In this document: positions 54,318 to 64,000 of the stretch, piece after piece | Layout of the letters: each line of letters opens with the position of its first letter | How positions within the stretch are numbered: position 1 is the first letter of the stretch | Source: Channallabes apus | Lineage: Eukaryota; Chordata; Actinopteri; Siluriformes; Clariidae | NCBI GenBank assembly: GCA_030522415.1 | Contig: CM060127.1 | Location: 9,819,207-9,883,206, forward strand | DNA length: 64,000 nt | Direction: 5' to 3' | The notes under the pieces: generated by a model | Databases searched by the model: none | Seen by the model: only the letters and a program-made list of their open reading frames with translations | What the model was told of the DNA's origin: nothing | Translations under genes and position numbers: made by a program

Positions 54318-55262
54318 GTAAGTGATATTTTATTTTATATAATGTGTTTGGGGTAGTTTACAGTTTATTTCCCAGTTTAGTTTTTTATTGGCCGTTTTAA
54401 ATATCACTGGCAGCACCAGCAGCGGTCAGATGTGACTTTAGAGAACTTAATGTTCTGTTTACCAAGTCTGGAGTTAATATTACAGCTTACTGTCAGTGTC
54501 ACACACTCACAATGTCACTCCACTTTAACTCAAAAACATGCTCAAGCTTCAACAATACTATTAATGTCCCTATTACAAGAGCTGCACTACCCGCTGAAGA
54601 GTGTTTGTGTTCTCTGTAAATACTGAGAGAATCTCACCGCGTGTTGTCTGGATAAATTCAGCGCTTATTTATTCTCTGGTTAAGAGTTAATCTGCAGGTT
54701 ATTTCTGTGACTGTAATATAATGTGATGCAGTTGATGAGGGACACAGACTGAGGGGAGCTGTACAGGAGCTAGTAACGCTCATAACCCGGTTTATATTTT
54801 ATACACTTTCCGCGGTAGCGCGAGCGCTTAGTTAACGAGCTGACTAACAACACAGAAGTGTTTATCAGTTAAGGAGGAGGAGGAGGGGGAGGTGTGTGTG
54901 TGTGTGTGAGGGGCTTCAGTAAGTTATAGTTTGGCTTCAGGGATGAACTAATGCTCATATACGAGTGTTATATCGCTTAACTTATTTGTATGAGAAGCGC
55001 ATTAAGTAAAGTCTGGGTTAATTTAATGCAGACGATAATACAGACAGTCACTGGTTAACACTAACACTGTTCACTGGTTAACACTGTTCACTGGTTAACA
55101 TTAGCACAGGCAGATTATTTACATTACAGAATCCCCAAAACAGTACTTTACACACTCTGTGGTAAATAGGTTTATTAATATATTTTATTTTTATTAGAAC
55201 TATATGTTCTGTAAAGTTTATTTGTCTTTGTCTTGACTAAATTCTCCTGTTGTCTTTAAGCA

Positions 55263-55685
55263 GAGCTCCGCTGTGGAGGATTGGGGGGTCAGACGGCTGA
55301 CGGCTGGACTTTTGGAGCTACAGGACTGGAGGAGCCTGAACAAGCTGTTGAGGGAGCTGTAGGAGGGATGACGTCACAGTCCGACAGCTTTAGAATGATG
55401 TTTGATCAGGTCTACTGTATATTCTGAACATAGTACTGCAAAATGTCTGATACAGTACTTTGGGGGAAACAAAGACTTCAACTGTTCCATGTTTAATAGT
55501 TTTGATATTTGAAAAATTAATATTTTAATGTAAAAGGACTATAGATAGAGACTTATAAGCAGCTGGTGTATCCGGGTAGTTTAATGAACTTTAAGCAAAA
55601 AGACAACATGTATTCATCTGTTTTATATAAATTACTGTTTTAACTTTGACTAGTTTTGGAAGAATAAATTGAATTGTTAAAGTCA
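55263..55685 (+). other. Candidate terminal exon
   Basis: A pyrimidine-rich acceptor ('ttgtctttaagcag') ends at 55,262. The next 165 bp are open in one frame (CGGLGGQTADGWTFGATGLEE..DQVYCIF, stop at about 55,427). An AATAAA lies at about 55,664. Protein family unknown; the pairing with the donor at 54,317 is inference. Confidence 0.3.
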
Positions 55686-56525
55686 TGTTTTGCGTGTTTT
55701 AATTTTGGGGGATTGTTTGGGTATTTAAAAATTGTTTAGTTGAACCAACAACTTCAATGGGCAAAAAATGGGACACAACTTTGTTTTAAATAGTCAAAGA
55801 GTTGGGCTGAAAATAATAATAATAATTATTGATCATAGAAACAAATGAAACCAGTTAAACACTTGATTATATGTATTTGTGTTTGTGATTGTGACCCATA
55901 ATAATTTTTTCTCAGTATAAATAAATGTTTTGGGTTTTAAGAACTCCAAAAGAGCAACGACAAACTTGGTATTCTCCATTGAGGTTTCTCACCTTCCACT
56001 CCTGAGTATGACATGGTGTTAATTGCTCTGTGTGTGTGTGTTTTTGGCGGGGGGATGGGTGTGTGTGTGTTTTCGGCTGTTCAGCAGTTCTAAACACAAG
56101 CACAGTTTTTGTCCTTAACTAAAATACTTCAATACGTTAATAATGAATTTATTTTGCTGAATAAGGTAATAAGCGATGTTTAAACCAAACCAGTAAGTTA
56201 AGTAAGTGTTCCATACATTAAAGTACTGTGTATAACCAAGTGCCCTAGCAAACACAGTTACAGTACAGTTTACAGTACAAACAGAGTGTGTGCGCTGGGG
56301 GGATTGGAAGGTGAGTGAGAATACTCATTTACAAGACAAAAGACGGTCAGAGGCAGGGCTGTTCTAGACCAGACAACACGGGGTGGGGGGAGGGGGGCAT
56401 CATGTTCGAGCACTGTTTTTACCTGGCCTTACTGTATAGTAACAGTATTGTATTTGCTGAATTGTGTTGAGGCACGCAAACCCCCTGACCACAATAAGGT
56501 GGCAATCCCTCAGGGGGAAACTAAA

Positions 56526-56574
<49 letters not shown>

Positions 56575-57116
56575 TATAATAAAATATCCTTAATCCAGAT
56601 TTTATCAATCAATGACATAACATTTATCTAAGCTGGATGGTAAAATTCTCAAAAACGTTTAACCTAAAGTAAGACTTAACACACTATAACTAAAATATTT
56701 ACAAAACTGAAAGGTTGTCTTATGAATAATAAAAATTACAAACTAAATTAAAACAGATGGGCTATTGAACAGATCATAATATGTTTTATGTTTTCTGATT
56801 ATAAATGATAGATGGGTTGATTTTAGAAAGGCTAAATGAAATAGCTAGTTTTGGTCATGTCAGTCCAGTAACTATACTATGTAAAAGTAATTATAATATG
56901 AATTAATTAAGGGCAGGACCTAACCTAATGTTAATAATTTACACCATGATAACATTAGTATTCGTGTTTTTGTATATATTTTTAAATGTTCAAATGAACG
57001 TTTCAGAGTATATAATTTGTCGTGTCATCTGTGATTGAGACCCATGAGTTAAATTGAAATATTTTTTATAGGTAGTAAGCCAGGTTTTAATAACCTTGGA
57101 TAAATCAGCATGAAAG
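55686..57116. other. Interior of the 4.78-kb element, no genes seen
   Basis: A TA run lies at 56,534-56,571. At 56,356 'cagggctgttctagacc' matches the possible hAT terminus at 20,586. No coding sequence is recognised. Confidence 0.4.
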
Positions 57117-57604
57117 CCCTCTCTCGCGCACGCGCTCTCACGCTATCTCTCGCACTCACACACACACACTGTGCACACACAGACACACACAAATAATACA
57201 TGAAATCGCATAAAACCAAATGAAACTAGGGTAAAAAATATGAGCAGTAAAATACAGTAGTATCCTGTAGGTGATTCCTGTCCTGTGATAACAGGCACTA
57301 ACACTCTAGAACTGTTTACTTCTGTTAGTTTTGTTTTCAAGTGTGAATGTTTATGGGGATTAAATCTGTCTCTGCTGCTGCATCTATACACAGTTGTGAT
57401 AAGTGATTGATGCCCCATCAGATCTTTGATGTGGGACGTTATGCTGGTTAAATGACTAAAGACACACTGATCCGTATGGACAGAGATTTGTTCCAGATAT
57501 TATGCGCCATTAATCAATTTGTTATGCCAATTTGACTTTCAGCGAAAACATCAAAAATATAACGAAAACAAACCAAAGCAGAAGTTACATTTTAAGCTTT
57601 ACTT
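57117..57604 (+). repeat. Direct duplication, unit 1
   Basis: It shares order and sequence with 57,774-58,199, for example 'cacagttgtgataagtgatt' and 'gccccatcagatctttga'. The divergence indicates an old duplication. Confidence 0.85.
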
Positions 57605-57750
57605 TCAAATTCAAATTTTATTTGTCACATACACAGCGCGATATGCAGTAAAAAGCTTTGGGTGCTTTAGGCGAGGCTCGAACTGGGCACTGCTTCACCT
57701 GGACCGCTTTATAAGTGTCACGCACTAACCGATTGCGCCACGGGAGCCAC
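57605..57750 (-). mobile_element. SINE with tRNA-Ile(UAU)-like head
   Basis: On the minus strand the head reads GGCTCCCGTGGCGCAATCGG, with an A box TGGCGCAATCGGTTAG (57,725-57,740), CTTATAA at the anticodon position and a B box AGTTCGAGCCT (57,674-57,684). This is close to tRNA-Ile(UAU). The tail 'tatgtgacaaataaaatttg' equals the 3' end of the LINE at 32,590-36,028. It sits between the two duplicated units. Confidence 0.8.
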
Positions 57751-57773
57751 ACGGAAGATGGTCTTGTCAGAGT

Positions 57774-58199
57774 ATCCTCTCTCTCGTGCGCACACACAAC
57801 ACATGAAATTGCGTAAAAACCAACGAAATCTAAGCAGTAAAAAAAAATCAGTAAAAATACATTAGTATAACAGGCGCTAACCCTCTGGAACTTTTTTTTA
57901 CTATTGTTTCCAAGTGTTTATGGGGATTTAATCTGTCTCTGCATCCATTCACAGTTGTGATAAGTGATTAATGCCCCATCAGATCTTTTGACGGGGGAGC
58001 ATTATGCATGATTAAATGACTAAAGAAATACTGATCCATATGGGCAGATATTTATTCCAGGTTGCATGCGCCATTAATTGCCTTTCTTATGCCACTTGTT
58101 GACCATCAGTGAAAAAAAAAAATCAGCGAAAACATCATCAAAAATATAACAAAAACAAACCCAAGCAGACGTTACATTTTGAGCTTTACTTTGCAGCAA
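57774..58199 (+). repeat. Direct duplication, unit 2
   Basis: The second copy of the 57,117 unit, shorter because a CA stretch and some indels differ. Confidence 0.85.
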
Positions 58200-58747
58200 A
58201 ATATTATCTACCAGTATATTAAATGGAACTAGGTAAAATACACCGTAATATAAAATACTGTACATAGCCCGCGTGTGTATTCCGTACGTACAATGATCGG
58301 TATAGACAAATTACAGCCGCTACCTTGTCTTTAAGGATCATTTCAGGATGTCTTAAAAATATTTCACTAACTAATTTTATTAATTCATTATTAAATAATA
58401 AATAGCATAATCATCATGGGTTGTGTATTGAGTGATTTAACAAATCTGTTTTATTAATCGGTTTGTTGTTGTTGTTTTTTCATCTATTTATGAAACTATG
58501 TTGACAATACAAGAACTGTCTGTATATTAAAGATACGGTATTGGGCTTCCTGGACACTGCAGTTAACTGTGCCAGTCAATGCTCCATCTGGCGGAATTAT
58601 ACGGCATTGCAACCATCTTTTTAGAAAGCGCATGGGGGCGTTTATGGGGCGGGGCATCGTTAACTGCGTCATCGCGGGGGATCACATTCCATGCACGAAG
58701 CCTGCATTAACCCTTCACGGAACTGCCACGGAGCAGTCATGCTCCAG

Positions 58748-58773
58748 GCGGCTGTTTGACGTGGCTCCCACTG
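58748..58773. repeat. Right terminal inverted repeat of the 4.78-kb element
   Basis: On the minus strand CAGTGGGAGCCAC then GTCAAACAGCCGC. Confidence 0.85.
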
Positions 58774-59489
58774 TATAAAGCCATCAGTTTGGGGAAATTG
58801 ATGTGCCATGCGAGAAGATGGCCTCTCCAGTTCACTTGGGCTGGATGGCCATCTAAGACCGTACCCCAGCCCGTGAGGGAAGCGTCTGTCGTTAGCGTCT
58901 CGCGATGACAAAAACGCACATAGCGTGGGACCCAAAGTCAGAAACCGGGGTCTGAACGACATAGAAAAGGCTAACCCTTATTGTCTCCGGGGATTGGCCA
59001 TGAGATAAATCCCTTTGCCTTTAACCACAACTGAAACGATCTCAGGTATTAGCGTGGATGCAGCTGCCATGAGACCTAAAAATCCCTGAAAGTGATGAAC
59101 AGTCACTTTCTGGCCTAGCTTGGTTTCCTTCAGGGTGTTGGAAATAGATTCGACACGCGCAGGAGACACCTGTGCCCACATTTCGATCAAATCCTACGTG
59201 ACACCCAAATATATTGTATTCTGAGCAGGAAAGAAAACGGTTTTATGGCGTTGAGTCTCAATCCTAAATAATCAAGATGAGCTAGGACGACATGCCTGTG
59301 TCAGAGCGCTAGCTTCTGCGACTGAGCCAGAATCAGCCAGTTGCCTATGTCATACAAAATACGGATGCATTTTGTATATGTGCGAGTGACAGAGCTAGGC
59401 CAAATGGAAGGACCCGATAATGGTAAGCTACGGCCCCGAAGCGAACCTCAGGAACTTCCTGTGTTGTGGCAATATTTCCATATGAAAAT

Positions 59490-60913
59490 ATAGGTCCTTC
59501 TCAAAAAATTAGCATATTGTGATAAAGTTCATTATTTTCTGTAATGTACTGATAAACATTAAGCTTTCATATATTTTATATTCATTACACACAAACTGAA
59601 GTAGTTCAAGCCTTTTATTGTTTTAATATTGATGATTGTGGCATACAGCTCATGAAAACCCAAAATCCCTATCTCAAAAAATTTGCATATTTCATCCGAC
59701 CAATAAAAGAAAAGTGTTTTTAATACAAAAAAGTCAACCTTCAAATAATTATGTTCAGTTATGCACTCAATAGTTGGTCGGGAATCCTTTTGCAGAAATG
59801 ACTGCTTCAATGCGGCGGGGCATGGAGGCAATCAGCCTGTGGCACTGCTGAGGTGTTATGGAGGCCCAGGATGCTTCGATAGTGGCCTTAAGCTCATCCA
59901 GAGTGTTGGGTCTTGTGTCTCTCAACTTTCTCTTCACAATATCCCACAGATTCTCTATGGAGTTCAGGTCAGGAGAGTTGGCAGGCCAATTGAGCACAGT
60001 AATACCATGGTCAGTAAACCATTTACCAGTGGTTTTGGCACTGTGAGCAGGTGCCAGGTCGTGCTGAAAAATGAAATCTTCATCTCCATAAAGCTTTTCA
60101 GCAGATGGAAGCATGAAGTGCTCCAAAATCTCCTGATAGCTAGCTGCATTGACCCTGCCCTTGATAAAACACAGTGGACCAACACCAGCAGCTGACATGG
60201 CACCCCAGACCATCACTGACTGTGGGTACTTGACACTGGACTTCAGGCATTTTGGCATTTCCCTCTCCCCAGTCTTCCTCCAGACTCTGGCACCTTGATT
60301 TCCGAATGACATGCAAAATTTGCAACCTGTAGCCCATTTCCTGCACACGCCTGTACACGGTGGCTCTGGATGTTTCTACTCCAGACTCAGTCCACTGCTT
60401 CCGCAGGTCCCCCAAGGTCTCGAATCCGTCCTTCTCCACAATCTTCCTCAGGGCCCGGTCACCTCTTCTCGTTGTGCAGCGTTTTCTGCCACACTTTTTC
60501 CTTCCCACAGACTTCCCACTGAGGTGCCTTGATACAGCACTCTGGCAACAGCCTATTCATTCAGAAATTTCTTTCTGTGTCTTACCCTCTTGCTTGAGGG
60601 TGTCAATGATGGCCTTCTGGACAGCAGTCAGGTCGGCAGTCTTACCCATGATTGCGGTTTTGAGTAATTAGTTGATTCAGATGATTAGGTTAATAGCTCG
60701 TTTAGAGAACCTTTTCATGATATGCTAATTTTTTGAGATTTTGGGTTTTCATGAGCTGTATGCCACAATCATCAATATTAAAACAATAAAAGGCTTGAAC
60801 TACTTCAGTTTGTTTGTAATGAATCTAAAATATATGAAAGTCTAATGTTTATCAGTACATTACAGAAAATAATGAACTTTATCACAATATGCTAATTTTT
60901 TGAGAAGGACCTG
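59490..60913 (-). mobile_element. Tc1-like element inserted in DIRS
   Basis: The inverted ends read 'aggtccttctcaaaaaatta', and each TIR extends over about 200 bp. TA flanks it at 59,488-59,489 and 60,914-60,915, and removing it restores the DIRS sequence. The family differs from the other Tc1-like elements in the window. Confidence 0.9.
59767..60649 (-). pseudogene. Tc1-like transposase, first Asp deleted
   Basis: From the ATG at 60,649 (MGKTADLTAVQKAIIDTLKQ) a stop occurs at about codon 31. The second DNA-binding half is then readable (GRKKCGRKRCTTRRGDRALRK, SRATVYRRVQEMGYRLQ). A deletion fuses this to CMSFGNQGARVWRK and removes the block with the first catalytic Asp. The second Asp (FIFQHDLAPAH) and the Glu (SPDLNSIENLW) are kept. 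It ends in SAKGFPTNY. Confidence 0.85.
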
Positions 60914-61508
60914 TATGTGTCCTTCAGGTCGATTGTCGCAAACCAATCTTCTGGGTGGATTTGAGAGCAATCGTTTTGACAGTCAACATTTTGAAGCACT
61001 ACTTTTTCAGATAGCGGTTAAGCCCGTGAAGATCTAAAATTGAATGCAGCACCCCCGTGTTTTTTTGGAACCAAGAACCAAGAACAATCTGTCTGGTAAG
61101 GGAACATGTTCTATGGCCCCTTTCCCAGCAACATTGCAATTCCAGAGTCGGAAGGTGCGCCTTTTCCGGTTTCATGGAAGTGGAGACCACGCCGTTGAAA
61201 CGCGGAGGGCGATTTGCGAACTGAATCCTGTAGCCTCTTTCTACAGTCCTTAATACCCAGGGAGATATACCTGGCAGTAGCTTCCACCCTGTCAGTTTCT
61301 CCGAAAATGGCAAGAATTCTAAAACTTCGGATAGACGCCTACATTGGCCAGTTTTTTTTTTTTTTAGATGGGGCATCAGGGAGGAATGCATGATCCTTAT
61401 ACTTGATGCCCGTGAGGTTTAGCCAGTGCTCAGATCGTTTGGCAGATCAGCTTGGTACATCTGCAAGACCGCCATAGTGTGCAGAGAAGCACCAGCCTGA
61501 GCTGCTGC

Positions 61509-62072
61509 CTAAAATGCTTTTCCCAACAAGGCAGATGAAAGGCAGTTTTTTTTTTGTTTAGGGAAGAAGTCTGTCGTCCAATTTAGAGCGTTTGGCAAAA
61601 ACTTACTCCTGCGGACAGTTTTTATGTAGACGCTTGACTGCGCGTTTGTTACTTCAAGCAGCTCCTCAAACTCTCTGTCATCAATAGAGGAGGGTTCTGA
61701 GGGAACTACTTCCATTTCTGCAGAAGCAAGGGAGGAGTTCTCTCCTCCGCAATCACGAGAAGCGCCAAGGCGCACTCGCAAGGCGGGCGGAGAAACTTCC
61801 CGATTGGGACAAAACGCGAGAGAAAGGGGGGGGAGACTCGCGCGCCACTTCCAGAACCGCACGTGAACCCCAGAAATGCGCCACGGGTCGTGGTTTCTTT
61901 TTATAGAAAGTGAGCCACGCGTGAAGCACTTTGATCGGGAGAGGTCACAGTGCTCACACTATCCTTGGAGAGTGTGATCTTCACCCCAACACTGGAAACA
62001 AAAAGTATGGAGATCGTCCTCCGATAGGATTATATCATAAGGAGGCACACATCTCGTTTGAAACTCAGCCAT
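61509..62072 (-). pseudogene. DIRS gag-like gene, second copy
   Basis: The start MAEFQTRCVPP at 62,072 matches the first copy (MAEFRARCVPL). A stop and a frame change follow. The frame 61,862-61,509 carries ASAEMEVVPSEPSSIDDREFEELLEV, the counterpart of the acidic block at 7650-7710 in the complete element. Confidence 0.75.
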
Positions 62073-62159
62073 CTTATCGGTGAGTCAAGCACTCTTTGTT
62101 TGCTTGCACACACACACGCGAATCAAAATACTGTACAGTACGTGCTGAAGACAAAAACA

Positions 62160-62360
62160 TCTGAGGAATGTTTCCGGTTCACTCCTATTTATAAACTGCA
62201 GGTGCACTTCATCAGATGATGTCACCTGACCGAGATTATACTGTATACAGTATGCTAAAATTTGGCATGTTTCATACACACATGCTTCACAACCGGCAAC
62301 ACAGAAAGATGTTCCCATAGCGTTTTCATGCAGCATCGAGTGTAGCTTTTGAAAGGGAAC
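62160..62360. repeat. DIRS left inverted terminal repeat, second copy
   Basis: It matches 7004-7196 in reverse complement, including the 'cttcatcagatgatgtcacc' block. Its last 8 bp (AAGGGAAC) were duplicated by the hAT insertion. Confidence 0.85.
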
Positions 62361-62549
62361 TAGGGCTGCACGATATATCGAAAAAATCTCGTTATCGCGA
62401 TAATGGCATACGCGATAACCATATCGCAAAGAGTTGCAATAAATAATTTTTTTCCAAGCATTTGTGTGTCCAAATTTGACCAATCAGATGGGCCCTTACT
62501 ATGTTTATACCCGCTTCTATCTATCTATCATTCTATCTATATATATATA

Positions 62550-62620
<71 letters not shown>

Positions 62621-63470
62621 CTTTATACTTCATTCTGTCGCGAACTAACCCGGGATGATCAGAAGACTTAGCGGTAAACCCAAACGCGGAAGCAAGCGAG
62701 TAGGCAGGATAACCACTCTCACAGAAGGGGAGCAAGGGAAAAACACAAATTTAACCCACGTCCTATAAACACACACTTGAATCAGAAAGTAAACAATCTG
62801 AACCGACATGCGCGAACTCAGTGACTAAGCATGTGGTGGTTTTACTCCTCTTCCGGGATCGCGACCGCATTACTTCCGGGTCCTAGTATCGGTCACGGAG
62901 CGAGTGTGTGTGTGTGTGTGTGTGGGTGTGTGTGTGTGTGTGTGTGTGTGAGACAAATAGTATTTTTTTAAATAAAATTTTTGTTAAATAATTTTTTTAA
63001 TTAAAAAAAACAACAAAAAAACAGGCAAGCCAAAGAGAATATTTTGTTTAAAAGATGCTCTTGTTTTAAGACACTATTGATGAGTGTATGGTTACACGTA
63101 AATAAAAAGTAATGTTTGAAAGTAATTCATATTGTGTTGGCAGGTCTATAGTAACAGCAAACCAGAAATCAGAATATCTGCTGAGGGTTTTAAGTCATTC
63201 ATAGTGTTTTGAAGTCTAAATATTTGCAACTTCCTTGACATATAGTTTCTTTTTAGCCTGAATTAGATTTAATACCATCAGACGAATATCTATTACCTGT
63301 TTATTTTAATATGATCATTACATATAAATAAATAATAATAAAAAAAAATAGGCAATAATAATAAAAAATGCATTTCTCTAGGGAAATGTTATATCGCAAG
63401 AAATATCGTTATCGCAATATTCAACAACAATATCGCATATCGCATATTTTCCTAATATCATGCAGCCCTA
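62361..63470. mobile_element. hAT-type element with exact 8-bp duplication
   Basis: The ends are inverted 'tagggctgca' and 'tgcagcccta' with subterminal 'cgata'-rich repeats. AAGGGAAC is present at 62,353-62,360 and 63,471-63,478. There is no transposase. Inside lie a TA run (about 62,536-62,618) and a diverged LTR. Confidence 0.9.
62636..62955. mobile_element. Diverged solo LTR, related to 3865-4221
   Basis: It starts TGTCGCGAACTAACC and shares the interior ('aaacccaaacgcggaag', 'acttccgggtcctagt') with the first copy. The 3' part has been replaced by a TG microsatellite (62,894-62,950), ending AGACA. No target duplication is visible. Confidence 0.75.
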
Positions 63471-63569
63471 AAGGGAACACAGTATTGGTGCTGATTTTTT
63501 TAATATTATACATATAATACCAAAAATGTTTGTGCCAAATAATCTACTTCTGAAGTTTATGCAGCATGG

Positions 63570-64000
63570 AAGTGACCGAGCTTAAAGGACTTTAAGTACT
63601 CCAGAACAACGGAGAGTGTGGAAAGGAAGTGAAGAGGTGGGTAGGTTGGAATGGGTGGAGAAAAGTTTCAGGTGTGTTGTGCGATAAAAGAGTATCACCA
63701 AGAATGGAAGGAAAGGTGTACAGGACAGTGGTGAGACCAGCGATGCTCTACGGCTTAGAGAAAGTGGCACTGAAGAAAAGACAGGAGGCAGAGCTAGAGG
63801 TAGCAGAGCTGAAGATGTTGAGGTTCTCTTTGGGAGTGACTAGGATGGATAGGATCAAGAATGAGTTCATCAGAGGGACAACCCATGTGAGATGTTTTGG
63901 AGATAAAGTCAGAGAGGCCAGATTGAGGTGGTTTGGACATGTTCAGAGGAGAGATGGTGGTAGAAGGATGCTGAGGTTGGAACTGCCAGGCAGGAGGTCT
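63570..64000 (+). pseudogene. RTE-type LINE reverse transcriptase, C-terminal part
   Basis: The reading KVYRTVVRPAMLYGLEKVAL, RQEAELEVAELKMLRFSLGV, TRMDRIKNEFIRGTTHV and LRWFGHVQRRDGGRRMLRLE is the C-terminal region shared by RTE-like and related LINEs. Frames are disturbed near the start. It is cut by the window edge. Confidence 0.75.

Larger units (their letters stand above)
53997..58773. mobile_element. 4.78-kb DNA element with TIRs and TATA duplication, family unknown
   Basis: The ends are inverted: CAGTGGGAGCCAC followed by a further 13 bp with three transitions (23 of 26 match). Weaker inverted similarity extends to about 200 bp. TATA flanks both sides (53,993-53,996 and 58,774-58,777). 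Removing the element with one TATA rejoins the DIRS RNase H frame (MALYALKHLL). I see no transposase frame. The inside holds a promoter-like CpG-rich segment, candidate splice sites, a 0.45-kb direct duplication, a SINE and TA/CA repeats. A 4-bp duplication excludes Tc1 (TA), Harbinger (3 bp) and hAT (8 bp); superfamilies with 4-bp duplications such as Chapaev or Sola are possible. Confidence 0.8.
58778..61391 (-). pseudogene. DIRS RT/RNase H, second copy, split by Tc1
   Basis: LRTVERGYRIQFANRPPRFNGV and ILDLHGLNRYLKK (61,391-60,999) are the RT start. The block up to the first catalytic Asp is interrupted by the Tc1-like element. LPQHRKFLRFAF-type sequence follows at about 59,470. Downstream are RVESISNTLKETKLGQKVTVHHF (59,150) and [15 protein letters not shown] (58,890). 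Stops and indels prevent function. Confidence 0.75.
58778..62360 (-). mobile_element. DIRS element, second copy (left two-thirds)
   Basis: On the minus strand it runs from the left inverted terminal repeat (62,360-62,160) through gag and RT to RNase H at 58,778, and continues across the 4.78-kb element at 53,996. A Tc1-like element is inserted at 59,490-60,913. The recombinase and right end are missing. Gag and RT have deletions and stops. Confidence 0.85.

Noticed and set aside
57674..57750. Functional tRNA-Ile(UAU) gene
   Set aside because: The head is followed by a LINE-derived tail, and the acceptor stem has no matching 3' strand, so it is a SINE.
58569..58778. Short plus-strand frame at the right end of the 4.78-kb element
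   Set aside because: It runs through the terminal repeat and shows no domain.

Overview
The window looks like intergenic or heterochromatic DNA from a ray-finned (teleost) fish. The evidence is the mix of mobile elements: many Tc1-like transposon families, PIF/Harbinger and hAT relics, tRNA-derived SINEs with LINE-type tails, L2 and jockey/I-type LINEs, an RTE-type LINE, Ty3/gypsy elements and DIRS tyrosine-recombinase retrotransposons, plus long CA, TA and AAT microsatellites. I see no convincing conserved host protein gene and no bacterial or organelle features. Species cannot be named from the sequence.

Layout. 1-6.9 kb: an RTE tail, a Tc1 relic, a complete Tc1-like transposon with an intact 340-aa transposase (2109-3731), the 3' part of an L2 LINE carrying a solo LTR and a SINE, and an LTR-like promoter segment. 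7.0-12.2 kb: a whole but decayed DIRS element with inverted terminal repeats and an internal complementary region. 12.2-30.9 kb: older debris, including a Harbinger transposase relic, several SINEs, Tc1 relics, three related Harbinger-like copies and a hAT MITE. 30.9-50.5 kb: a deep nest. A Tc1-like element is split by a minus-strand gypsy element (A). Element A in turn carries a jockey/I-type LINE, a SINE, a second gypsy element (B) and a full-length L2 whose ORF1 has an esterase domain and which itself holds a SINE. 50.5-64 kb: Tc1 relics, a second, internally deleted copy of the first Tc1 element, the 5' part of an L2 on the minus strand, and a second DIRS copy. That DIRS copy is broken by a 4.78-kb DNA element with inverted repeats and a TATA target duplication, by another Tc1 element and by a hAT element; an RTE LINE fragment lies at the edge.

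The most notable points are as follows. (1) The two inverted copies of one Tc1 family, 48 kb apart, are each flanked by one half of an L2 that rejoins without a gap at the insertion TA, which is the footprint of an inversion between the copies or of an assembly inversion. (2) The 53,997-58,773 element has clear termini and a 4-bp duplication but no recognisable transposase, and carries a promoter-like and splice-like segment. (3) Gypsy B has lost capsid, protease, RT and RNase H yet keeps one open frame joining the Gag coiled coil to an integrase with its catalytic triad. (4) A SINE with a tRNA-Ile(UAU)-like head ends in the same tail as the LINE at 32,590-36,028. Identifications are from reading translated sequence and termini; no database search was run.
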